DNA of 64,000 bases. Source: Hyaloperonospora brassicae. Taxonomy: Eukaryota > Oomycota > Peronosporomycetes > Peronosporales > Peronosporaceae. This document shows positions 22,135 to 33,296 of this stretch, piece after piece (position 1 is the stretch's first letter; each line of letters opens with the position of its first letter). The translations under genes and the position numbers were made by a program. The DNA lies in assembly GCA_947650285.1 (NCBI GenBank), contig CANTFL010001458.1, positions 62,001-126,000 of the forward strand, written 5' to 3'. The notes below the pieces were generated by a model. That model made no database searches and was not told the origin of the DNA. It saw only the letters and a list, made by a program, of their open reading frames with translations.

Positions 22135-24703
22135 ATGTCGACGATAAAACCTTCCGGCACCTCTTCTTATTTCGATTCGGGCAAGTCGTCTCTTGGTCTT
22201 GGTCAGGTGACGCACGTCCGCGATTCCAATGGGTCGAACGCCGAGTCGTACTCGTTTTTTTCAGTACCAAGGTGACGACCGCTGCTTATGTTGATTGACC
22301 GACAATGGTCGGCATGGTCGCTACTTTTACGGCCGCTTGGAGATCCACGAAAGGATCGTGAGGCGTTACAAATCTCTTGAAAATGCCCTGAAAGAAGAGA
22401 AGCACCGCGGCGATCGCCTGGAGCAGGAGTTGAAAAATTTGCGTGAATTCGGGATCGAGTTGCGTAGATCTGTCAAGCATCGTTTGGATCGTATTTTCTC
22501 CTCTTTTCGAAAGACTCGTCAGCGCAGCAAAGAATACGAAGGTATCTTAAACACGCAGGAGGATCGAGTGGCAAGAATTCACGACTTGAAGAACATGATC
22601 GAGCGCTTGAAGACCTCCCTATCCAAAGCTATCTCCTCTGACCCATAAAATAGTCGGCGTGACCAGACTGCAATTCGTGCGTCTCTCGAGAAGCTGTATC
22701 GGCAAGAAATCAGCTTACTTAATCAAAGGTAAAAATTCGGAATTCGCAGCTCGAGTCGATCCGGGCTCTCCGGGACGCCGACGCGAAGAAATACCAGGGC
22801 GCCTCTTCCAGCGATCAGCAGAGGATAGACGATCTCGAGAAATAGGTCGCGTCATTTTGTACGTTGCGTGATCAACATGGCGCGGAGGTCACGACTCAGA
22901 AGCGCGAAATGGATCGACTGCGCAATGTGCTGGCGGATTTTACTCCAAAAATGCGCGACTTCAACGTACGATCCAGTAACAGTAAAGTTCTCGCGATGTC
23001 TCGATCGCCGATCGTGATCTCACTGTAGCTGATCGCGACCAACTTCGGGCTCATCTGGATCAGCTAGCATATGGTTTTTCGTTTGCTATAGCGTCAGCTC
23101 CAGCTTCTTTGGACAGCAAGCGTAACCGGAGCGACAGTAAGAATGATCTTCCGTCCAAGCGTTCTCGGGTTTCCGGAGACTCCTCTCCTCTGACCCCAAC
23201 CGGGACTTCGACGCGATCTGCCCGCTCGAAGTCTCCCTCTGGACCTACGCGATCATCGCGATCCACGCGATCAGCTGATACGGTGCAGACAGATGCTTCT
23301 AAGTCACGGGACAAGATCCAGCAATCGGGCAAGCCAGCGTCGCGTGCAAATCCAACCAAGTCCACTACGACCCCCGCGATCGACCTTGCCCACGCGATCA
23401 GCTAGGTCGTCTTCGGCGGAAAATTTCGCACAATCAAATGAGTCGCAGCAAGCGGTCGATCCTCCCAACTATAATGCATCCGCACCGGTAGCATCCCCGC
23501 ACGATTGCCTTTTCACTGGAGGTCAGCTGGGTCAACGCGATCACCTAAGCTCAAGCGATCGGTATCGTTCAAGCGTTCATTCGGGGCAAGCCCAAAAAGA
23601 CCTGGTAATTTTCAACCGGTTCTGGGGGCTCCGGTGATCTCCACAAAGACGTAGCAAGAAGAGACGGGAAGTCGAGCGAATCCGGAGAATCGGTTTTATT
23701 CGTCATGCGGCTTGAGCGATTCGTCCAGTTCTTCGGGGAATACCACCCGCGCAGCGCTATATGGTTCGTGATCTACTTCCCGTAGACGAGCTTCTACTTC
23801 TGCTTAATCGTCCAGACTTGATCGACCTGCATACACGATCGTCAATGTAGAATCCAGCTACAACTCGCGATCTTCTTCTCCAGATCCATCGACGACTCCC
23901 AGGAAATCCAAGGTATACAAGATCGATCTTCTGGGCGAGCCGTCGAGCGATTTGTCCGTCAGTCTCAGCATGTACAGTGATGATCGCGAGGATGTGAACG
24001 ATCTGTTGTCTTCCGACCAATATATCGCGCTGCCAGCCACTCGTGTACCGCGCGATCAGTGGATCCCTGATTACAGCCGTCGCGTTCCCCGGTTAACTTT
24101 TCAAGTAATCCCTTGATTGTCGCGTCGAGTCAGATATACTAGTGTCGCTGAGCTGGAAGTAAAGTTCACGGTCAAACCTTTTTCTCAAGCCGAAATTACT
24201 TCTGTTCCCCGCTTACAAGGCACCAAGGCCGTCGGCAATCCGGGCTGATCAATCGGCTCCCCAGTTAATTCCTCTGCGCAGATCATGTCTCTCTATAGCC
24301 AAGAACCATGGAAAATTCTCGATCGAGCTGACCTCCTTTACAGTGACTGGGTGAGTCAAGGCGTTGGTGGAAACGTACGCGCGTTTGAAGATCGTCATCG
24401 ACAGGCGCAATGGGAATAGACCCAGGTTCTTCCCATCTCCATTCGGCAGAGCCAGGCAGATCCGGAGCTGGCCGATTTTTGTGAGGAGCGCCGGCAACGC
24501 CGATCGCGATTGCGACCTCGTTGGAAAAATGTTCTCCGCTTTATCCTTTAAGGGATGCTCGACAGGCATTGCGACTTGTACATTTTGTTGGACCCATTCT
24601 TTTTACACTTCCCGGCCTCATCAGATACAATATTGTGGTGCCGTGGTCTAGGACGCAAGACGACCAAGATTCCAAACTTGATCACTGCATTGTCGCTAGC
24701 TGA
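22135..24703 (+). pseudogene. Antisense ORF of element B (coiled-coil, Ser-rich protein)
   Basis: On the strand opposite to gag-pol, between the 3' LTR and the chromodomain, consecutive frames read as one protein of about 850 residues. The start MSTIKPSGTSSYFDSGKSSL (22,135) is a natural-looking N-terminus. A 117-codon frame (22,295-22,648) and the frames following to about 22,960 are strongly charged coiled coil. At 23,109-23,405 comes a Ser/Thr/Pro-rich basic stretch with KRNRSDSK and PSKRSRVS, possible nuclear signals. The C-terminal domain includes SLYSQEPWKILDRADLLYSD (from 24,287), a QWE...QVLP stretch, RPRWKNVLRF (about 24,513-24,542) and ends DHCIVAS-stop at 24,703. At least six frame changes are present. 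No known family is recognised. Its C-terminal third is also found in the right arm (50,329-50,972). Confidence 0.65.
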
Positions 24704-25147
24704 CTCATCCGAGCCGTGGCGTAATTAGTATCGGTCCGCTATCGCAAAACATCCTGGATTTTCGATCACCCATACCTCTGGCGAATTTTGCTTTTGTTGA
24801 TCGTCCAAGAGTAGTCAGTCTCTTCGTTCAATATCAATTTTCTCTTTCGTTTTAATCCTCGTAATACATTGTTCAAATCGTCTCCATGCTTCTTCTTCTC
24901 TCTAACCATGCTCGATCAGTCACCCTCCGTCCCGATCGCTCTCGATCAAAGATCCACTGATCTGATCACCGCAATCAGATCCACTATTACTGATAGCTGG
25001 TGATCAATAATACTGCTAGACCTTCACCTGCGCAATCACGTCGGTAAACCTTCGATTGCCATACTCACAACATCTACCGCCTTTCCATATTCCCATACAG
25101 CCTTCCTGTACGTGACCTCAAGTCAAAGGCCTGAACCTCACTCACTA

Positions 25148-26600
25148 TCATTTCTCTCCATGCGACTGCATCACTTCAAACCGATTCTTCCGCACCCGAT
25201 CACGATACCATTCTTGTACTAACGCTCTACAATTCAAGTCGGTTTTGTCCACCCACGACGGATCCCCATATCCTTTTCCAATAGAATTTGAACTGTCGGT
25301 GCACCCTGCCATAACGTGTCCGCCGTCCTGATCGCATGTTCGTTATTCTCTCCATTTCGAACTCGTCTTCTGCCAGATGGCGTACCCAACTGTCTTCTGG
25401 TATTAAAGCTTCGTCAACCTCGATCCGCTTCGCTTATTATCAGTTGTCCCATCGTTCGATCCGAAAACAGTCGTACGACTTTCAGCTTCGACACGTGAAC
25501 CACTGGGGAGACTTGGTAGGACGTACATGCTATTTCCAATCTCACAGCGTGATCCCCGCACTTGTCAAAAACCTGGAACGGTCCGTGCCACATCTGTGCC
25601 AATTTCGAAGCGTACCCCTCCTTGACGCGATCCGGAAATAGCCAGACCTGCGATCCGCTGTATGTGTCAGCCTATCGCGATCATGACTATGCTGATCAGC
25701 ACGATCTTGAATTGCTTTCTTCAGTCGACTGTTGATTGTTGCTCTCGCGCATTGATAATGGCGTTGTATACCTATCCGCCATCGTCGCGGATCTTGGTCT
25801 CGCGACGCAGTACTCCTAGAGTAAACGTGGATTCCAACGTTGATCGCGGGTCGCAACCGTGGATCAAATAAAATGGGGTGTCACCGCGAATCCGATCATG
25901 TGCGGTGTTGATCGCGTATGTCAATCGTTCGGCACATTCATCCCAATCTCTCTGGTCCTCGTCCGACACATACATCTTGATCGATCTAGTTAACGTCTGT
26001 ACCATGCGCTCTGCTGTGCCGTTTGCTTGTGGCCTATAAGCCATAGTAGCTCGTCGTTTGTGTCCCACAATCCTATTAAACGCCCGAAATAAAACAGACA
26101 TCAATCCTGGCTCTCGATCGTGACAAATTGCTTCACTAGCGCTATACCTTCTAAATACACATTCTTCGTTGTTTTCCGCTATTGTTTGTGCGGTCCGAGA
26201 TGCACTCGCCTTCGCAACCACATATCCATAAACAGATCGACCCAGATCAACTACTCTGTTTTCCCTTAGAACGATCGCGGCAAAAGAGGAATACGATCAA
26301 TCGCTAGAATCTGAAATTGGTACGTTGCTTGTGCGTTGCCCGGCGAGCCACTTCGATCGCAGGGGCGGCCTTCACCTGTCTCGTAATCCACACACTTTCC
26401 CACATACCGTTTCACACTTCGATACGAACCTCTCCAGTGGGACTTCGCCCTGATTCTCTGGTACATTCGACCTATACCCTGGTGGCCGCCCTCCAAACTC
26501 GTAATATAATAATGTCAAAAATCCTGCTGCAATATCTCCGGGATCACCAACCGGCCCAGCTCTACGCGATCTTCTGACTTTGTAGCTGATCTGGGACAAA
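25148..26600 (-). pseudogene. Element B integrase and chromodomain (broken)
   Basis: Reading from 26,600 leftward: a zinc-binding region (GGHQGIGRMYQRIRAKSHWR, with the final CxxC reading CVDY), a core whose DD35E residues all survive, though in two frames (IDRI, CHDREPG, NGTAERMVQ), then the conserved HGPFQVFDKCGDHAVRLEIA block (25,414-25,602) and a chromodomain with RYGRVHRQFK and GDPSWVDKTDLNC read across a frameshift (25,148-25,416). Chromodomains direct gypsy integration to marked chromatin. A 149-codon frame (25,772-26,221) is the longest intact piece. Near-identical copy at 48,372-49,824. Confidence 0.88.
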
Positions 26601-26721
26601 AGAGCAACAACTCTTCCTGATAGACCTCATAGTCCGGCGCGATCAAGGCGCATGATTTTGCATCCTCTGATGCAATCGTAGATACGTCTCCAGTCAAATA
26701 GATCTTCAAGTTAATCATTTA

Positions 26722-27371
26722 ACTCTCTTCACCCTGCACTTGTTTGATCCGTTCGATTCGTATCTGTTGTACGATCTCCTCTTAAGCAATTTGTGTCGAA
26801 TGACGTCGTCGTGCGGCAGCATGGGCAATCGCAGCTACTCGCATCCTCTGATTTGTCTTGCGGGGTAGCAGAAACTCGTCATGCCGATTCAAAGTTACTA
26901 GATCTTGGCGATCTTGACCATCCACCACTATCCCACCTTTCTATTTCCGCAGAGCTTTACTTGCCAATCGATCTGCGCTTGCATTCCAATCGCGTATCAC
27001 ATGTAAGAAATCATGTTTGGGCCAGGATCGGAGTTTTTTCATCGCTTTATGTCTCATCAGTTGTAGATCCGGCGCCTTCCAATCGATCTCTCCACGTATT
27101 TGCCTGATCACTAAATTTGATCCTCCACATATATGGTTACTTATCCTCTGGTCTTATCAGTCAACCAATCAAAACATAGAAGTAGTCCTCTACACTCTGC
27201 TTCGTTGACGGTTAGATCAGCGACAAACTCAGACGCGTCAGCCACAACCTTCCAACCTGTTAATCTCCATACGATTGCGCTGCATGCTCCGCCTTTCCTC
27301 TTCACTCTAGCAGACCCATCAAAACTAGCCACCCAGAGATTTTCTTCCTCTTCGACCGGAGGTCGAGGCAT
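26722..27371 (-). pseudogene. Element B additional (second) RNase H
   Basis: The frame at 27,141-27,371 reads SFDGSARVKRKGGA followed by LTVNEAECRGLLLCFDWL, the D...E pattern of a type I RNase H. It is separate from the RT-linked RNase H further upstream, and continues leftward in other frames to about 26,722 with RLASKAL. A second RNase H between RT and integrase is known from oomycete gypsy and plant Tat-type elements. Its likely role is RNA removal during cDNA synthesis. Stops break the domain. Confidence 0.78.
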
Positions 27372-27599
27372 ACTGATCGATTACCGTGGTTATTTACTTT
27401 GCGCAATCGCGATCAACATATCATCCACTTCCTGTAGAGGGGTTGTACTTGCTGCCAGAGAACCAAGTATTTAATCTTCACCCTTCTCGCATCGACGGAT
27501 CGCCAATGCCTAGTTTGATAACAATGCAGCCCATCTGTTTGATTTACCGCTTAAACCAAAAGATCGGATCAACCAGGCTACGGCTTAATAAAGCGTCAG

Positions 27600-29305
27600 C
27601 ATGGTGATCTCGCGAGAGACCAGCATGGTGTAATGTATGTTAAGCATCCTTAACAATGCTAGAGCTTCCTTCTCCACCATGCCATCGGTAACTTTGTTGG
27701 CTTCAGCGTACGGCTTGAAATAGTGACCGGCTAGTATACCCCCTCATGTTTCTGCAGCAATGTGGCCGACACGGCTCACTTGCTGGCATAAACCACAATC
27801 ACCGCCGGTCCATCCGGGTCAAAGTGTTTCAAAATGGGTGTAGTCACTATCTTCTGTTTCAAGAAAGTAAACGCGGTCGTTGCTTTCTCCCAGCGACTCC
27901 TGCCTTCCGGATTCTAATCGCCCCCATCGATTAGGTGTGATTCCTGAACGCCCCCAGCAATTGGATGCAATTCCTGATCATCCCCAGGGATTGGGTGCAA
28001 TTTTTGATCGCTTTTTCGGGCAGTATGACACAGCCGAGTTCGCCCAGAAATCTCTACTGTCCTTGGGTCGTCATACGCTCGACGGATCTCATGGAAATCG
28101 GCTTCTAGTAATTCGTAGAGTACTGAGGCGTACACCGAAAAGTCTTCGATGAATCGACTGTAATAGTTGAGGCTCCCCAGAAAAGATTGCATCGATCGTG
28201 AGGAGCGAGAAATGGTATGTTTACCAGTGATCGTAGATCCTTCACGTTTGCCTTTAATAAGCTAAATACACTTGATGACCCAGGTAGTCTACCTTGCGAC
28301 GTCCCCAGAAGCTCTTAGCCAGACTCATCGATAACCTCCATTGATCACACACGTCCGACAATCGTTCCACTTTGCAATATAAATATTCCCACGACGAGGC
28401 CGGCATCAGTATATCGTCGATGTATGACCTTCTGCCAAGGACCGACGTCTTCATGTCATAATCCGGTTTCCCGTCGGTAAACATATCGATAAGATCTGGT
28501 GACCCCGAGGTGGTAGTAGTTGGGCGTTAACAAATTTTCAAATACCCATGTAACGCATTGTCGATTAGTTTTGGTAAATCTACGGTGCGTTATTCGATCC
28601 AAACGGCATCCTTAGCCATTCATACAAGCCTGATGGTGTCGTAAACGCCGAAATTTCACTGTCTCGCTCCGTCATTTCCACCACCCAATACCCAATTGCC
28701 ATATCTAAGGAACAATACCACATGGCTTTATCCATATCCTGCAGCAATTCGCTGATAAACGGCATGGGATAAACCACCAGTCTTGTCAACTGTTTCACTC
28801 GTCTATCGTCGATATACAATCGAATGTCCTCTCCATTATTCTTTATGATCATCACGATTGGTGATACCCACGGAGAATTGGATGGGCGAATTATCTGCGC
28901 CGTCAATAATCCCTTGATCACATCAGCCAAATTTTAGGTAAACTTGGGTGGTATCGGTCGTACCCTTTGTGCGATCGGGTTAGCGCCTCCGACATCAATA
29001 TCACAGACCGCTCCGCGAGCCGCAGGGGGTAGGGCATTGCCTTTGCCGATTAGCAGATGGCGATTCACCCATATTAGTTGTTGCAACTTCTCTTGATCAC
29101 TCGACAGTGGCTCCCCTGGGTCGCCCACTTGAATGTCCTCAAAAGAAATCTCGGCCGTAGGTGTAACAAATTCTGGTAGGATTGCCATGTGATGATCGAT
29201 ATCCTCAGCACACATCTCTCCTCTTTCATCACGATAAGTTGATGCGGAAGGCGGTTCTGCATCCGTACTTTCCTCACCGATCACTCCGATGCTTTTCAAT
29301 TCCAC
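27600..29305 (-). pseudogene. Element B reverse transcriptase and RT-linked RNase H
   Basis: From 29,305 leftward: a polyprotein linker with PPAARGAVCDIDVGGANPIA (28,934-29,305); RT fingers and palm in a 116-codon frame (28,580-28,930) with PWVSPIVMIIKNNGEDIRL and motif A CSLDMAIGYW, whose first catalytic Asp is at 28,703-28,705; a TAG at 28,581 region ends that frame; motif C YIDD is intact at 28,413-28,424; then WGRRKVDYLGHQV, QSFLGSLNYYSRFIEDF (28,140-28,192), and RNase H remnants with HFDPDGP to about 27,600. Both catalytic motifs remain, but frames are broken at least five times. Stops are shared with the right-arm copy. Confidence 0.9.
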
Positions 29306-29440
29306 CAGTCGATCGGAATTTTATTGTAAATCACAATCTCTGATCGCACTTCCATCTGTCTGACAGCGGGACTCTTCTTGCAGCAAATCGCTGATACCTC
29401 GCCCGACATCTTTTGCGTCGACCATCTTTACTTCAGGGTT

Positions 29441-30690
29441 TTACTCCTCATGCCGATCTTGTAACTGATCACCCCTCCGGCACCCTTGGGTCGTAGAGAC
29501 CGACGAAGAAACTTTCGTTGGTAGATAAACAGCTTCCTCGGGCTGCATACACCGCTCTTCTGTGTCCCTCGCGATCTCTTCAGACTGATTTGTGGTCTGT
29601 TTTTGTTCATCACCATCCATGGTAGAGATCGCGTCTGGCTGATAGATGGATCTTCTATGCACCCGATCAGGCTCCTCGCAATCGATCCTCCCTGTCATGG
29701 TCGGCTTCACCACTCTGCTAAATTCCTTTGACATGGTTTTCACACGCTCATCGTCTTGCATCTCGTCATTTGTATGTTCTGTCACAAGTACATTGATCGA
29801 TCTTTGATCGCTCTTCATAGCGCGATCATTGCGTTCACTATCGTCTATGTAGTGCATCAAATCCTCGTCGATCACGTTTTGATCAGGTTGTAACTTGTCA
29901 GCACTGCAGTCGTTCGCCTCTTTTTTCTGTCTATACTTCTTGGCGTTTTAAATATTTTCTCGGCATAGGATATGATCGCTGATCAACCAATGGACCTTCA
30001 TACGTTGCGGGCGAGACTTATTCTCCATCAGTTGTAGCCTCGAACGCTAATGTCTGCCACTCGTTGTAACGTCGCGACCCCACAGACACGTACCCCTGCG
30101 ATCGGGGTATCGTATCCGCTATCGTCCACAGCTCTAATGGAGCTCTCCAGCTTATAATTTAATTCGCGATCTCCTAAGTTGGTGATATGTTGGTAGTTGA
30201 TCCTTCCAGGCCCGGTAGTCACAGTTGGTACCCACGCCACGTCTCGTCTTACCCACAGTTTATCTCATGATGGCGCGATACCTATTCTCACTTCTGTTGG
30301 TTTGCCAACCGGTATTACCACGTGTTGATCATTCAGGTTGATCGTTTGGATGGTCGATCTATAAAGTGGCTTACGCCCCGCTTGACCAATGCCGACTTCA
30401 TCGGGTAGACATAGCGTTCCGTCCGCTAGATCCAAGCGAATACCCGCTGGAATCATGAAATACATACCCAGTATAGCCTCTTGACCGACTTGATCACCGA
30501 CCCATACGTCGAAAAAAACACTTGTGAGCTGTCCGATGTAATCTTGATCTTCGTGCGCTGAATTGTCATGTATGCGTTTTCCTCTATGCCGACACATTCT
30601 TGAGTCCGGCTTTCGTCGATCATGCACCCAATCGTACGAGCTAAGATGGTGTCGATGATTTACACTTCAGCTCCGGAATCAAACAGCATA
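29441..30690 (-). pseudogene. Element B aspartic protease and pol linker
   Basis: The active site FDSGAEV has its Asp at 30,678-30,680, followed after three codons by an in-frame TAA (30,660-30,662). Further frames read GRTKIKI-like sequence, then SVFFDVWVGDQVGQEAILGM (30,265-30,627), NDQHVVIPVGKPTEVRIGIA, and AWVPTVTTGPGRINYQHITN (30,028-30,240). The 144-codon frame 29,441-29,875 is an acidic linker before RT. The same TAA occurs in the right arm. Confidence 0.82.
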
Positions 30691-31036
30691 TTGGCCTTCT
30701 CATTATTGATCTTGTCAACCGCTTTAGCCTGCTTGGATCATTTTCCAGAGGTATGATATTTCCAATCCCCACGTAATTCCCCTGGTGCGAGTTCAAACTC
30801 CACCTTCACGGCTGATCGAGTGTATTAATCGATTCGTTGCACACTTAAAATCGCCGGGACACAAGTTACATCAATACGTGTATTAGCGATCGGCTAGGCC
30901 TGATCGTTAACTTCTTGATCCATCACTTTTTCCTCAACTAATGCATATATGCAGAGCCTATAACGCTCGGCTCGTACCAAATTCCATCCTGGCGAGCGGC
31001 CTAGTTTAACATCTCCTCCGCCTCGGACGGAAACAT

Positions 31037-33089
31037 TCATGCGTGCTTGGTAGGCACATGCCACTTGCGCATCAGATTGTAGAACTTTTCGAAAGGGCAC
31101 TTGCCACTCTCATGCACTTTTCCACATGCTTCACACGCGTAAAAACACTTGTCCGATGGATGTCCTTCACGGCCGCACGTCTGGAAAGTCAATCTCTTCC
31201 AGAAGCCACGATCTTTATGCTTGATCGATCCACAGTGAGTGCACATTTTCGATTGCTCTCCGTGATCTCGTAACTCGTCCCGACCAGCTTCCTCATGCGG
31301 CATACCATGATCTTGGTTTGATTGCACTGGGGTGGAAACGGTAGTTGCACGAACTCTGCGCCGGTCCACGTCCTCTTCCGATCCGCTGGGATACGACTCC
31401 AATCTGCTGCTCCCGCTTTCCACCCTGATCGCTCGTACGGCTCGGGTTGATTTTGAAGGCACCTGATCAGCAATAACATTTGATCGATGATGAAACTTTC
31501 TCGATCCCACCGACGTCTTCGTGTACCGTTTTTCCATCCGCTGATACACACGCAACGTTTCTTCCATGTCGTCGACGTCCAGCAATCGCAGTAGAGTCAA
31601 CTGTTTCGCTAAATCGCGATCGTCAAGCGTAGAAATAAAATGTTCCACATGTTCACGCCGCGTAGCGTGTCTTCCCTCTCGAATCGCGACTTTGGCTCGA
31701 ATCGCTGCCCCATTCAATCGGTGTGAATACTCTAGCGGGGTTTCATCCAGTCGTTTGCATGCGTGGTAATACTGTCTGGCATTTGACACACCGTACTCTC
31801 CATATTGCACCATAAAACCTTCCAGCAGATCTTTTCACGTGCGACGAGTAGTACGATTCGGTTGACTGTGCCATTTCTGTGCCGGTCCCGTCAGTAGATC
31901 ACCGAACACCAGGAATTTCTCTTCATCTGGTATTTGGTCCCTTAGAAACGTCGACTTGACCTTGCAGATCCAGCTTCTGGCGCGATCTTCGTCTCGGTTT
32001 CTACCATTGAATTCATTCAGCTCGCCTATCACCGAGAAACGGATACGCTGGGGAGACGGCCCTTGACACTTTTGCCAGCGCCATTAATGGCCGCATCGGA
32101 TCTTCCCGCTTCGATTCGTACAGGGGTGTCTTCGGGGATGGCCAAAGTCTGATTGACCTTGATGCGATCCAACCGACTCCATCTCAACATCCAAGGAGTA
32201 TGTCTCTCGAGCTCTTGGCATCTTGATCGCTTGACTTGGATAGATTGATTGACAGTCTGGACTCCGCTGTATCTGTTCAAATAGCTCCATTACATTATCA
32301 ATGTAAGACAGCAGATGTCCTTGTAAGGCGGCTGCGTCATCTTCGGTGGCGCGTAAAGCTGCAGATCGCGGCTCAGCCCTGATTCCTTTGGCGCGATCAT
32401 CCGTTGAATGCCAATCGAGGCGTCTGAGTCGATCTCGGGTTCCGCTGAGGCATACTGCGACGATACGCTGTGGTATTTCTTCGTCATGTCCGCGATCGTG
32501 GTACTCGCTTGATCTTCTATTTTGGCGATGCCTGTGAGAGGGATCAGCTTCTCGTACAACGACCGACATGCGCAGGTAATTTGATCTTGATCAAAATCCA
32601 ACAACCTTTTCACATTGATATTATCCGCCACGAATCCAGCTTCATGCAAAAGTCACCTGATCTCATCGAGTCCTTCCAGCATGTCCAATGCACTTGCCGC
32701 GGTCTATATTGGAGCTTGAATCTCGTCGATCAGTTCTGGCTTCTGCACTTGGAGTACTGGGTTTCTTGATAGTATATTCTTGAGCATCTTCCACCCGTAC
32801 ATCTTGGCCAGTTCTTGACATTGCCACCCATTATCTTGATCTAGTCTTCCACGAACTTTAACGGCTTCTAGATGTTGTTTTCAACTTGATCACGTTGATA
32901 TGGCTTGGTCGTTGTTTCTTTCACCCTTACCGTCCTCAATCGATCTTTCCTCGAGATCGCGGGTGTGACTTTGAGCAACTTTTGCTCGGTTTTAACCGAT
33001 GGGTTTTCATCTTGCGAATCATGCTTTGTAGCACGATCCGCAATGGTTCCCAATGGGACCTCTGGAGAGGATCGAGGTTTTTCTTCCAA
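31037..33089 (-). pseudogene. Element B gag (broken)
   Basis: The gag N-terminal segments lie at 32,868-33,089 and 32,290-32,649. A matrix/capsid core with NEFNGRNRDEDRARSWICKV and FGDLLTGPAQKWHSQ is at 31,835-32,032, and a 258-codon frame (31,037-31,813) continues with YYHACKRLDETPLEYSHRLN, ending in a cysteine/histidine-rich region CTHCGSIKHKD...CGREGHPSDKCFYACEACGKVHE, which contains the zinc knuckles. Gag packages element RNA. At least four frame changes separate these pieces. The part left of 32,693 is repeated in the right arm; 32,694-33,296 is not. Confidence 0.86.
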
Positions 33090-33276
33090 ATCGAGCGATT
33101 TATTTCCTCTATTTTTTTCTTGTCATTAGATCCCCTCCCAGAACGCTGATAAACTGGGAATCTTTAGACTCAAGCGTCTGAGGCGGTTCCTTGACTTTCG
33201 AAACTTCCATCATTGGTTTAGTTTTTATCTTTACATCTTCATTCAGGGACTTACGGTGAATTCCAAGTCACCAGAA

Positions 33277-33295
33277 GATCCGAGCACGCGCACCA
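33277..33295 (-). other. Primer binding site, element B
   Basis: The plus strand reads GATCCGAGCACGCGCACCA, ending in CCA one base before the LTR, so on the minus strand the site starts TGGTGCGCG. The T-arm-like GATCCGAG and CCA end fit a tRNA 3' end. It does not fit the initiator methionine tRNA usual for gypsy elements; the tRNA could not be identified. Confidence 0.7.
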
Positions 33296-33296
33296 T

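Larger units (their letters stand above)
24060..32693. repeat. Left arm of 8.6-kb inverted repeat
   Basis: Every position x from about 25,316 to 32,693 pairs with 74,972 minus x in 42,279-49,656 on the other strand, with no net insertion or deletion; from 24,060 to about 24,900 the sum becomes 75,032 because of one 60-bp duplication in the right arm. The core differs at well under 1% of positions. The outermost 200 bp and innermost 110 bp differ at about 6%. Confidence 0.95.
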
